DNA of 64,000 nucleotides, taken from contig NC_052475.1 in assembly GCF_009730915.1 (NCBI RefSeq), positions 1,550,001-1,614,000 on the forward strand, read 5' to 3'. This document shows positions 11,290-23,971 of this stretch, in pieces (the stretch's first letter is position 1; each line of letters starts with the position of its first letter). Under the pieces are notes generated by a model, which worked only from the letters and a program-made list of their open reading frames with translations, made no database searches and was not told where the DNA came from. The DNA is from Dioscorea cayenensis subsp. rotundata. Lineage: Eukaryota > Streptophyta > Magnoliopsida > Dioscoreales > Dioscoreaceae. A program made the position numbers and the translations under genes.

Positions 11290-13933
11290 ACGAATTTTGT
11301 CTAGGCATTTGAATTTGTGATTTGGAGAGCACAAGAATTTAATGCCACAAGAATTGCTATAATTAAAAAATTGAGTATCAGTCCAAGTAGATAAGACAGA
11401 ATCAGAGGGAATAGGAATACCTTCTCTGGGGTCTTCAGGAATTTTCTTCTTAGTCGATCTAGGAGGGTGCGGACAAACCTCGCTTCTTCACTCCAATGGC
11501 TCGAAGGTTTCTTGTTTCGATCACTTCTTCCGATTTGCCTTTGTTGTATTATCGGAAGGAGTTTGATCCGAATGAAATCTCGAAAGCGTAAGCCCCCTAA
11601 GTGGTCCTTGTCGATCCTAACTTGATCGGGAAGTAAATCAATCTGTTGTTTCAAAAAGAAGATTGTCTCGAGTGAATATCGAGACGCTTTAGGTGATATT
11701 ATCTTCCTCAAGAAAGTGCTCATCTTCTACCATCTCCTCGCTTAAAAAAATCATCATCTTCTCCCCAATCAACATGCTCATCATCGAAGGTAAATCTAAT
11801 GAATCCTTCCGAGGGTGAAGGATTTTGAGCATAAAAATTTATCTCGTGTTAATAATTGAATTAACGTCCCATCCACCGTGTACGAAAAATCCATTTATAC
11901 CCATCTGGTATAATTAGAGTTGGTGGATTATAATTCAGGTGAGAAGGTAATGTCCCCTTAGTAGATGAGAGATTTGGATTTATTTGAGAAGAATCCTTGC
12001 TAAGGTTGGAAGCAATATTTCCTTCGCTTTGTTTGAGTAACTAATGAATCAGGAATCTCCTTATCTCGAGGCACCTTAAGCAAGAAAGCTTTGAGAGAGG
12101 GGAGCGTAATCCTCATCACGAGGAGATGATGGATGTAAGTAATGTCCATCATCGTAGTTCTTATCTCGAGGTGAATTTTTCTTTTAATGGGCTGGCCATT
12201 GAATTGTTCAACGAATATGGGTGATTCAAAGAGTTTTGAAATTCATTGGTCAAAGAATCTTCAAAGAACCTTATCCCGAGGAGAAAGGGGACGTGTGCAT
12301 GGCTCCAATTGAAAAGTTAGAATTACGATCTCGAGGCAATTCTAAGGTTGATGAGCATCCATGCATCACGCCGGCCCCGTTGGGCAATAATCGTCCCCTT
12401 CCTCGCTTTCTCGCAAGAGACCGAAGGAATCCGGGGAGCCTCAACCAGCTTTATCGCCGGAGCTCCGCATGCCGGGTCATCTCGTGCCGATTCGCCAACG
12501 ACAACCGTCGCTTTCCGGTGTATTTCGATTAATAGGGTGACCAACCTCCTTGGTTCCCGCCGGAAAGTTAATATCGGAGGCAGGCTCATTGGTCTCACCA
12601 TGAATAATGAGTCCGGGAGTGGATGCAAGAACCGCTTACCTTTTGCGAGACGATGGAATCCGGTGTGTCATGCGGGTAGGAGGGGTCGTGTATCTTGCTT
12701 AGAAGCATTAGTATGAATGAAGACATTGGAAGAATCCAAATCCAGTTGAGATCTTCGATCTCGAGTTGGTTGAGAGTTGAACTTTGTATAACTTTGGAAC
12801 GGAGAACCGGATTCCATCATCTTCGAGATAAACCTTGAAACTCCTAACACCAACATCCACGATCATGTTTAATGGAAAGTTGATAGCTTTTTTTAAGCCT
12901 CACCAAAAACCCTTAGATGTTCAAGAGAGACATCCTCCTTCTTCCGAACAAAAAAATCAGATCACCAATTGGCCGAAGAACTTCCACAATAGAATTCCAG
13001 TTCCAACAATGAAGAGGAAGGTTCGACATCCTTATCCAATTATAGTTGCCAGCTGCAATAGCATGGGATCCAAATTCAGGAGTCCAATGTGACAGCTTTA
13101 AAGAGTGCACTCGCTCAAGGTTTGTTTGAAGAGAAACCGGGCTTTTCTTAACAAAGTAAGTCACGCCTTAGTCAGTAAATAATGTTAGAATGAAATCATC
13201 TCCATAAGGGGTTATATGCTCACATTGATCCGTCTTTTTAAGTGTTGAGGAAGAAAGTCATGCGTTGATTTAACACTAGCATTACCAGAGAGAACTTTAA
13301 TGATAATCATTCTTTTAAAGGTCGCTTTTTGATTGTATTATGGCTTCAAATTGGAAGAGATACCCTTAATGAAGAGGAGGAAGGCGGCAGTGCACGTGAA
13401 GGAGAGGTTTCGGAGGTTTATCTTTAATGAAAGGATGCATCTTGGTGTTGGGAGTGACCTTCACAGAGGAAGGAGAAACCTCGAGGGTGTACGGAGGGGA
13501 CAACGGACAAAGAAATGACCAATACCGAGCATCTTCTACATGTGAGTTGATGTCTACAATCACCCACATCATGGCCCCGGACGCAGACACCGCTTGCAAA
13601 CCTCTCCACGTCCGGGCGATCGGGCGATGCTGACAGAAGAGAACGGCCTTGTGGAAGACAAGGACGGGGGTGATTAGGGAGGTGGAGAGCTTTCGAACCA
13701 CTTCGGCGAAGGTTACACCATCTTTCACCGGGGAGTTACGTGAAACAGGGACTTCAAATGGAGTAGAAGAAGATGGAAGCGGGGAGGAGGTGGGCTGATG
13801 GGACGAGCATGACGAGAAAGGGTGGAGTTGTTATGCGCTCCTCCCCGGGTTCCTCATGCGAGTCATTGCGATAACCACCGTGAGCTTGCCGATAGCCACC
13901 GTAACCCTCACGAGCGCCACCAAGGAACCTCAT
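11290..13933 (-). pseudogene. LINE ORF1 (gag-like) remnant
   Basis: Minus-strand pieces upstream of the endonuclease, in the place of plant LINE ORF1. A possible start at 13933 opens a Gly/Arg/Tyr-rich stretch (GYGGYR, GGYRND). A TFAEVV motif near 13705 and a block at about 13090-12960 with WVRLSNLPLHCW-like residues (here IRMSNLPLHCWNW) resemble the DUF4283-type RNA-binding region. Further on, a Ser-Pro-Arg-Asp motif recurs several times (about 12350-12050). Frameshifts and stops split the frame. ORF1 proteins of this type bind LINE RNA; this copy is inactive. Confidence 0.7.
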
Positions 13934-13986
13934 CCCATCGCCCTAAATCTCTCTGAAACGAACCATTCTATTTCCTTTTAATTGAT

Positions 13987-13992
13987 TAAATG

Positions 13993-14043
<51 letters not shown>

Positions 14044-14110
14044 TTGAAAAAAAAATGAATAAACTACTTAAAATAAGGAAGAAAGTCTACAAGCAGTATA
14101 GTGCTTTTAA
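13987..14110 (-). mobile_element. LINE 3'-end fragment with (TAA)n tail
   Basis: A plus-strand (TTA)n run at 13993-14041 is followed by AATGAATAAACTAC, a decayed match to the AGTGGATAAACCAC found next to the tail of the large LINE. This suggests another 5'-truncated minus-strand LINE end, directly against the 5' side of the large LINE. Confidence 0.5.
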
Positions 14111-14398
14111 ATGCCTTGGACTAACCTATCCAAAACATGGTTCCCAAAAATAAAAAAATAAAAAAAAATAAAATTGTTACATGTGCATGTACTGATTATA
14201 TTGTGGTTAATCCACATTTAAAAAAAAAATAACACAGTGTTAGGTGACCTTAAATTATTCACTCATTGCATACATTTTAATCTTTGTGCCAATTTCTCTT
14301 GAAGTTCACCAACTAATATGTTTGATCATGTTTGGATCTTCAAGTTCACCCATTTTAATCTTTTCTTCATGAAAGCAAAGTTTGTTACCGGTTTTTGT
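14111..14398. other. Intergenic stretch, nothing recognised
   Basis: AT-rich DNA with A-runs. I see no open frame of note, no RNA gene and no clear repeat boundary. Confidence 0.4.
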
Positions 14399-14407
14399 GA
14401 GTACAAC

Positions 14408-15459
14408 GGCTAATTTATTAAAATAATGTTATTTTTTTTATTAATTCTCAAAATACGCATTTCTGTAACTATTTATGGAAATGCGCATTTTGTATTTTTT
14501 TATTATTTTTTTAAATTAGCGGGTCCCACGGTCATTTTTTAATATTTAAATTTAATTTTTTTAAAAAACAGAGGGGCCGTTATATTTTTAATATTAAGTT
14601 TTTATTTTTTTTAAAACTGCGGGTCCCGGTAGTTTTTTAAATTAAAAACATTTTACATCCAAACCCTTATAATTTTTATTAATTTTTTTTATAATTTTTT
14701 TTTCACTTCTATTATGTTATTTTTACTTTCACTAATTGTAACTGGCTGTTAATAATTTAAATAAATAATTTTAATATTTTTTCATAATAAGGGGGTTGTT
14801 GAAATAAATTATTGGTGGCATGTGGCACCTAGCCTATTCATGAGAGCCATTGGATGAAATTAATACTTAGTGTGTTTTAGAAAAGGAATTTGGAGAGTTT
14901 ATATACGCCTCCACCTAACAAATGGATGACTAGTGTGTTTTAGAAAAAGAATTTGGAGAGTTTATATACGCCTCCACCTAACAAATGGATGACTAAGATT
15001 AATTTCATCCAATGGCTCTAATGAATGGGGTAGGTGCCACATGCCACCAATAATTCATTTCAACAACCCCCTTATTATGAAAAAATATTAAAAATTATTT
15101 ATTTAAATTATTAATGACCGCTATAATTAGTGAAAGTAAAAAAATAACATAGTAGAAGTGAAAAAAAAATTATAAAAAAAATTAATAAAAATTATAAGGG
15201 TTTGGATGTAAAATGTTTTTAATTTAAAAAACTACCGGGACCCGCAGTTTTAAAAAAAATAAAAACTTAATATTAAAAATATAACGGACCCTCTGTTTTT
15301 TTAAAAAAATAAATTTAAATATTAAAAAATGACCGTGGGACCCGCTAATTTAAAAAAAATAATAAAAAAAATACAAAATGCGCATTTCCGTAAATAGTTA
15401 CAGAAATGCGTATTTTGGGAATTAATAAAAAAAAATAACATTATTTTAATAAATTAGCC
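14408..15459. mobile_element. Mutator-like fold-back element with about 460-bp inverted arms
   Basis: The left arm (14408-14867) and right arm (about 14994-15459) are near-perfect reverse complements, for example GGCTAATTTATTAAAATAAT at the left edge and its complement at the right edge. The 9-bp direct repeats GAGTACAAC at 14399-14407 and 15460-15468 flank it exactly; a 9-bp target duplication is the Mutator superfamily signature. The centre holds two 63-bp tandem units (14868-14930, 14931-14993) that differ at one base. There is no coding sequence, so it is non-autonomous. A transcript would form a hairpin with roughly 460-bp arms. It ends about 865 bp before the ATG of the second SCPL gene. 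Confidence 0.92.
14868..14993. repeat. Two 63-bp tandem units at the loop of the fold-back element
   Basis: Units at 14868-14930 and 14931-14993 begin TAGTGTGTTTTAGAAAA and end AAATGGATGAC. They differ at a single position (GG versus AG after GAAAA). They are the only unpaired part of the element. Confidence 0.9.
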
Positions 15460-15468
15460 GAGTACAAC

Positions 15469-16123
15469 AGCATGCAAATGCCGGCTTTCAAAAAATAAAA
15501 TAAAATAAAATAAAATAAAAAGTTGTTACTTGTTTGATCAAAGAAGCCAAACTATTTCATTATGTACTTAATCCAAACTTCCACACAAACGGACACTGAA
15601 TTACCTACTCCAAAAGGCCTTTTTATTTGTGCCATGCCCCCCAAAACAAGCTCACATAACTTCAAGCTAAAACATTTTTTTCCTTTTTTTTATTATATAA
15701 AACAAGATAAAACTTTCATCATAAACTTTTTACACTTTTGGTCCTTAAGTATATCTTTATATTCAATTCATCCTTACTCTAGAATTAGACTACAGTAACA
15801 CAGATCCTAAACTAAGTAAAATAAAAATCACTTTTTACCTTATTCAAAAATCTTTTTAGTCAATACTACATAATAAAAAAATCAAAATTATTTTTTTTAT
15901 AAAGATAAATCCTGCTTGGCCAAAAAATATTTACAAAATAAATACAATTTTTTTTTTAAAAAAATAAATATAAATTCTCACAGGGTTAATATCTTTACAA
16001 TCTAGATTTGAACTCGCACCGCCTTCTTTTTTTTTCTTGGTGTTGTAAACCACAGAAAGATTTTGGTGTCAAAATGAAATTTTACTTTAAACATATTTTT
16101 ATAAATCAAAGAGGTTAACTGAA

Positions 16124-16183
<60 letters not shown>

Positions 16184-16256
16184 ATCCAACGTCTCTTTGA
16201 ACCATTTGTAGAACTCTAAAGGTAAACTCTTCCCATAAAATTCCAAGATTCCAAAC
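15469..16256. other. Upstream intergenic region of the second SCPL gene
   Basis: AT-rich sequence with (TAAAA)n near 15495-15520 and a long (AT)n run at about 16128-16180. No gene is seen. It separates the fold-back element from the proximal promoter of the downstream SCPL gene. Confidence 0.4.
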
Positions 16257-16263
16257 TATAAAT
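16257..16263 (+). promoter_or_regulatory. Putative TATA box of the second SCPL gene
   Basis: TATAAAT in the context CCAAACTATAAATG, 61 bp before the ATG at 16324. This is a normal plant TATA-to-start distance allowing a short leader. Confidence 0.5.
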
Positions 16264-16320
16264 GTCATGCACTTAGACCAGCAAACCTCACAGTCCCAAG
16301 AGCTCCAAACTGAAGTTTGA

Positions 16321-18811
<2,491 letters not shown>

Positions 18812-19942
18812 TCTTGTTTCTGTTAATCAATAAAAGATATGATGTTGTTATGAAGTTCATGCAATGTTTTACCCTATGATTGTCACTGAAACTTGTTTGA
18901 ATAAATTCAGACTTACTGAATATTGAGTTTGCATACCTTGCCTTGTTCCATTGATTCTTATCATGTTTTTTCTCTTGTGCAGATAAAATGAGTTTGACAC
19001 TGTTTTATTAAGAAGCAGATAAAATTTACTTCAACAGAGTCAGAGATGATAGCAGAGTATAAGATAAAAAATTTATATTTAATAAGTGTAATACTCTCCT
19101 ATATCTTCCCATAAAAAAAAAAAATTAGTTTAAAAATGTACTCCTGGTCCTAAACCCAAACAGTTGACATATCTAGTTGAATCTAATGAAAAGAATAGGT
19201 CATGTTAGGCATGCTTGGCCTAAAAAATTAATTTAAAGTTTTGTTATATTAAAATTTGTCCTGCTGACAACCACCTGATAGTCTACAGTAAATCATTTGA
19301 ATGGAAAGTGAGTTATGCATGATAGAATTTTTGTGCTGTGCACTATTGTAAAAATATTGTAATAATATTATTTATTTTCTGTTTATTAAATTTTTTATGA
19401 GTATAGTAAAAAAAAATTATTATTATGGGGTTGTAGCCCTAACATATTATCTTAAATAAATATGATAGACTATTATTATTTTGTATGTTAGTTAATCCCA
19501 TATAGTGAATTTTAAGTGGCTATTAACATTTTTAACTAATACACTATTATATCTATATGTCTATTTAACATCATTTTTGTGACGCTACACTTGATCACGG
19601 TAATAAAAAAAAAAAAATTGTTATGCTAAAAATCAATAAGTCATTCTCCATTATAATATTTTTTTTTTTAAAAAAAAAAAAAGCATTCTCCATTATTTTC
19701 TTGTAGATTAACGTATTTTTTTAAAATTTTTTAATTGAAACAATTCAACCCCAAGAGAAACGTTTGCTTTGGGAAAAATAGAGAATTTGCTAATGTCACT
19801 GTCTCGCCATTTGGCGAGCAGCCATAAGCAAAATAAAACAGAATCACTTGGACTTTGTTATTTATTATTCACCATCTTTGACTTCTTTTATTCTTGCTTG
19901 CCAAGCTATCTCACTCTTTCTTCCGTTGCACACAACCTCTCT
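18812..19942. other. Intergenic region between the SCPL gene and the small lysine-rich gene
   Basis: Contains an AATAAA in ATCAATAAAAGATATG at about 18824-18839, a likely polyadenylation signal for the SCPL gene. The rest is AT-rich with A- and T-runs. I recognise no gene or repeat with clear ends. Confidence 0.45.
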
Positions 19943-19950
19943 TTATATAT
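19943..19950 (+). promoter_or_regulatory. Putative TATA box of the small lysine-rich gene
   Basis: TTATATAT within CTCTCTTTATATATCACC, about 75 bp before the ATG at 20021. It is followed by a short leader ending in a purine-rich GAAAAGAAGAGAAGAGAAG tract. Confidence 0.5.
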
Positions 19951-20020
19951 CACCAACCTCATACAACAGTGTGGCAGTGAATCTTCAACATAGACTAGAG
20001 AAAAGAAGAGAAGAGAAGAG

Positions 20021-20245
20021 ATGAGTTCTTGTTACTGTTGTATACCAGCTTTAGCAAAGGTTTCTCCAATGAAAACAGCATCAAAACAGGAGAAGAATGA
20101 ATCCCAAAACCCAAACTCAAAGGTGGAGAGTGATAAGAAGCAAGTGAAGAAGGTTAAAAAGGAGAAGAAAGAGAAGAACAGGTTGGAAGAGGCTGCAATT
20201 GTTGTGCCTCACTTCCCATTCCATACCAGACCTGGCCTCCTCTGA
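20021..20245 (+). CDS. Small lysine-rich plant protein of unknown function
   Basis: A single exon encodes 74 residues. I cannot assign a function. The N-terminus MSSCYCCIP has three cysteines that could be acylated (inference). The middle (about residues 22-55) is lysine/glutamate-rich with repeated KKVKKEKKEK-type charge blocks and is likely disordered or helical. The C-terminus VPHFPFHTRPGLL is hydrophobic and aromatic and looks like a short conserved tail. A TATA box, a purine-rich leader, an in-frame ATG, a stop followed by a T-rich 3' region and typical plant codon use support a real gene. It lies alone between the SCPL and PLP genes on the same strand. It might be missed by annotation because of its length. 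Confidence 0.65.
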   Translation: MSSCYCCIPALAKVSPMKTASKQEKNESQNPNSKVESDKKQVKKVKKEKKEKNRLEEAAIVVPHFPFHTRPGLL

Positions 20246-20972
20246 TTAATCTACTGTTTTCTTTCCCCAGAAAGTGTCCTTTTTTAAGCAAGTTGTTGTA
20301 GTTTTTGGACTTTAAATCTGTACATCATCTGTAAGGTTTTAGTTGTGGTTTTTCATCCCTTGATTTGCTATTTACTAGTGGCTTCAAATACTATAAAAAA
20401 TGATCATTTTTAAAGGAATGTTAACCTTCATTTTAAACAAACATAAAACAGGGTACTCTGTTTTTAGCAATATATTATATGGATAAATCCTTAATAAAGA
20501 AGCTAGTGCCTGGGCTTCTGAAAGCAACTGGGTGATATAATTCATGCCTGACCTTGAAAAGTAAACAGCAATACAACTAACTGCAAAATTTGGTAGCAAT
20601 GCCTAACTCTTCATCATCAAGAAGGAGCTTGGAGTATGCCAATATGGAGTGTTAAAATTAATGCACTTTTAAAAAAGTGGAAATAATTCTAGATGAGAAG
20701 AAACAGCCAGAGACCTAAATAACACTGTTAATTAGATGTTTTTGAGAAAAATTTAGGAACTATCAGGGAAGTTTGTTCCCATTTTAATTGAGTCTTTCTC
20801 TGACTAATAAAATAGTATTTCCTGAAAAGCAGAGACCATTGAAGTCATAACAAAGGGACTCACAACTGGATTTTGACATACAAATGGCAACAGTATGAGC
20901 ACGAAGTAATGAGCAATTTGTGGGTATTAAAGCCACACGTTTTAGATGTACACACTGAATTCCTCTACCTAT
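20246..20972. other. Intergenic region before the first PLP gene
   Basis: AT-rich, no gene recognised. An open stretch continues in frame upstream of the PLP gene from 20873, but it runs through the TATA region and a (GT)n(AT)n run, so I treat it as promoter and leader. Confidence 0.45.
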
Positions 20973-20980
20973 TTATATAT
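20973..20980 (+). promoter_or_regulatory. Putative TATA box of the first PLP gene
   Basis: TTATATAT in CTACCTATTTATATATGC, about 90 bp upstream of the chosen ATG at 21068. Confidence 0.4.
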
Positions 20981-21067
20981 GCACATGTGTGTGTATATAT
21001 ATATATTTGTGTTTTCATTTTTCATATTCAAAACATAATTAGCACTCCATCTTTTTCAATCAATTTC

Positions 21068-23677
21068 ATGGAATCCAAACAAGATGGTTATTTAGCTAGT
21101 GTGTGCATCTACAAAGAGCTTATTGAGTTGATTCAAGCTAAACAAGATCAAGAAAACAAAGCACAACAAGAGAAGAGAATCCAGTGGCTGAGATCCCAAG
21201 TGATTGGAAGCCATGCAGAGTTTGACACTCCATTTGGCAAAAGAATGCTCACTTATGCTGATCACACAGCAACTGGAAGATGTTTGCTCTACATTGAAGA
21301 TTTCATCCTCCGCAAAGTCCTTCCTTTTTATGGTAACAAATAAAAAAAATCATCAAAGATTTATTTTTAATAAGAGTACTCAACTTCTTGTTAATATGTT
21401 AGTGGTTTTTATTGATAGGAAATACTCACACAAGTGATAGCTTTGTGGGGAGCAATACAACAAAGATGGTGCAAGAAGGGATGATGTACATCAAGAAATG
21501 CATGGGAGCCGGCCAAGATGATGCTCTCATCTTCTCTGGCGCCGGCGCCACTGCAGGGATTAAAAGGCTTCAAGAAGTGATGGGAGTGGCCATCCCTTCT
21601 ACTATGAGAGAGAAGGTGGTGAAAAAGTTAAGGGATGAAGAGAGATGGGTGGTCTTTGTTGGTCCTTATGAGCACCACTCCAATTTGCTTTCATGGAGGC
21701 AGAGCACTGTGGAAGTTGTGGAGATTGGTGCAGATGATGATGGACTCATTGACATTGGAGCACTGAAACAAGAGCTCATGTCTTCTAAGTATGCAAAGCG
21801 TCCCATGTTGGGCTCCTTCTCTGCTTGTTCTAATGTTACTGGAATTCTGACTAATACTAGAGCCTTGGCTAGGCTTCTCCATAAACATGGAGCTTTTGCT
21901 TGCTTTGATTTTGCAACCAGGTAATCATTTTTTCCCCCTTTTTTTTATTTTTCATTTTTATTTTTGGCAGAATAATTTAATTTTATTGATTAGCAACCAA
22001 CCAAATATTATTTTAAGCACTTTGTACTTGAAATTCAACAAATGCTGCTGCCAACCATTTTCTAGCAAAACTATGAATGAATACAGTTCAACTTCCTGAT
22101 TTGATGAGATTTGCTCTATTTTCATCTTGATGTGGGAATATATTGAGATTTAAATACATTAGGTGAGTTTTATTATTGTTCAATATTTGCACTAGCACGA
22201 GAAGCTGAAAGTTGAACGGCAATGGCCACTATGAAATAGGTTATTATTATAAAAAAAAAAAGAAGAAGTGAATTTTAAATATTTAAAGATTATATGAGAA
22301 GATGCTTTAAGTTAGGATGAATGATTTTGCTTAAAAAGTTAAAAAGAGTACCTGGTTTTGCTTTCTTTGCATCCATAGGATTAAGATTTAATTTACTTTA
22401 CTTAATGGATTATAAGATTAACATTATACAGTGAAATATATAATAATATCTTAATTCAAAGCTTCTAGTCAACAAGTAACCAATGGACAAACCACAATAA
22501 AAAGCAGCAGTAGTTTTTATATATATGAAAATGAAATGAAAGAAATTCAAAATTATAAGTTGGTTTTTATTTTGTTATATTACATACACACAGTGGTCCA
22601 TATGTGGAATTGGATATGAAGCCTGGAGAAGAAGATGGATATGATGCTGTATTCCTTAGCCCACACAAGTTCATTGGAGGACCTGGTTCTCCAGGCATGC
22701 TACTCATTAACAAAGCTCTTTACAAGCTTAAATCCTCACCTCCTTCAACTTGTGGAGGTGGTACTGTTAACTATGTCAATGGTTTCAATGAACAAGACAC
22801 TCTCTACAATGAAGATATAGAAGAGAGAGAACATGCAGGAACTCCACCCATCATTCAAACAATCAAAGCAGCAATGGCTTTCTGGGTGAAAAATTTCATT
22901 GGCTTTCAACTCATTAGTTTTCATGAAACCATCTACACTGAATTGGCACTCAATGTACTTCTCTCTAATCCTAACATTCGCATACTTGGAAACAATAAAG
23001 TCAAGAGATTACCCATCATCTCTTTTCTTGTCTTCCCTTCAAGCAGTACTGTTAATGGAGAAAAGCCCCTTCACTGCCGTTTTGTAGCTAAACTACTCAA
23101 TGATCTCTTTGGGATTCAAGGTAGGGGTGGGTGTGCTTGTGCTGGTCCTTATGGTCATCGTCTACTTGGTATTGATGAGAAGCTCTCTCTTGCCCTTAGA
23201 TCTGCCATCCAAAAGGTACGTACTATGTATATATGCATGCATTTTCATGCATGATGAGATGGTTAATTAGTAGTTAATGATTTAAGGGTTTTTATGGTTA
23301 TGCAGGGATATAGTGGTTTGAAGCCAGGGTGGACAAGGATTAGCTTCTCCTACTACATGTCTAGAGAAGAGTGGGCATTTGTTCTTGCTTCTATTGAGTT
23401 CATAGCTAGTTATGGCCATCTTTTTCTTCCACTTTATGAGTTTGATTGGATCACTGGAGATTGGACATTCAAGAAAAGAATGAAGAAACTTGAGGGATTT
23501 GTTGAATTAAGGGCAATCAATAGTAGTAGTACTACTAATGGAGAGAGAAAAGATAGGGATGTGTTCATGAAGTACTTGTTTGCTGCTGAAGACTTTGCCC
23601 TCTCTCTTTCCGGAGATATTTGTCCTGGGTTTGTCCCTGCAGATATTGACCCAAGTCTCATTCTTTTTAGAATTTAA
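21068..23677 (+). CDS. PLP-dependent aminotransferase class V (SufS/MOCOS-like) protein, copy 1
   Basis: Fold-type I PLP enzyme of the plant family often called molybdenum cofactor sulfurase-like. Exons 21068-21332, 21419-21920, 22594-23215 and 23306-23677 join to 586 residues. Visible motifs, in order: FDTPFGKRMLTYADHTATGR (PLP-domain start), GAGATAGIKRLQE, GPYEHHSNLLSWR (His expected to stack on PLP), SACSNVTG, CFDFATSGPY (Asp pairing with the PLP nitrogen), LSPHKFIGGPG with the Schiff-base Lys281, and RGGCACAGPYGH with Cys436 and Cys438 at the place of the desulfurase cysteine. Family knowledge suggests C-S lyase or desulfurase-like chemistry, but the substrate is unknown. No targeting signal is obvious. 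It is tail-to-tail with the minus-strand paralogue, about 300 bp apart. It lacks one intron that the paralogues have after NGFNE. ATG 21068 is preferred over an upstream in-frame ATG at 20873. Confidence 0.88.
21921..22593 (+). other. Intron 2 of the first PLP gene (673 bp)
   Basis: Bounded by CAG/GTAATC and CACACAG/TGG. The matching intron in the two minus-strand paralogues is only about 85-95 bp, so this one has been enlarged, but I cannot identify an inserted element with clear ends. Confidence 0.7.
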
Positions 23678-23971
23678 TCTCAATGTTTTGTAATTTGTCA
23701 GAGATTTTTCACTTTTAGTTTTTGTATTGTTTAATTCATTTTATGTAATCAAATGTAGGCACGAGAAATATACACATTGACTAATAATAATTTAGAATTT
23801 TATTCAAACAGTACTTTGACCAATAAGCATTGGTCAATAGTTATCAAACCAACAAGCAATAATTAATATACATCTCTTTTATTCAAACATTCTTATCAAG
23901 ATTCTTGACTCAGGAAATTAAGAACCTAACATATTAATGTATGATGTACATTTATTGCATTCCAGCTGGAT
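23678..23971. other. Shared 3' region between convergent PLP genes
   Basis: The 3' flanks of the plus-strand gene and the minus-strand paralogue meet here. About 85 bp (23680-23766) recur at 39682-39766, and the rest recurs at about 49167-49374, showing that this interval was duplicated and later split by the copia element. Confidence 0.75.

Larger units (their letters stand above)
7227..13985 (-). mobile_element. Near full-length, decayed LINE retrotransposon
   Basis: Non-LTR retrotransposon of plant L1 type on the minus strand. Order in element sense: ORF1 (about 13933-11290), endonuclease plus reverse transcriptase ORF2 (about 11204-7507), 3' UTR ending in GTGGTTTATCCAC, then a (TAA)n tail at 7284-7227. 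Both ORFs hold stops and frameshifts. The right boundary is approximate: it abuts a (TTA)n run at 13993 that looks like the tail of another LINE fragment. I could not identify a target-site duplication. Confidence 0.85.

Noticed and set aside
12221..13633. Plus-strand open frames of about 85-125 codons
   Set aside because: They lie opposite the LINE ORF1 remnant and have no recognisable motifs or splice context.
20873..21067. In-frame N-terminal extension of the first PLP gene
   Set aside because: The extension runs through a TATA-like box and a (GT)n(AT)n repeat and has no resemblance to the paralogues, so the ATG at 21068 was preferred.
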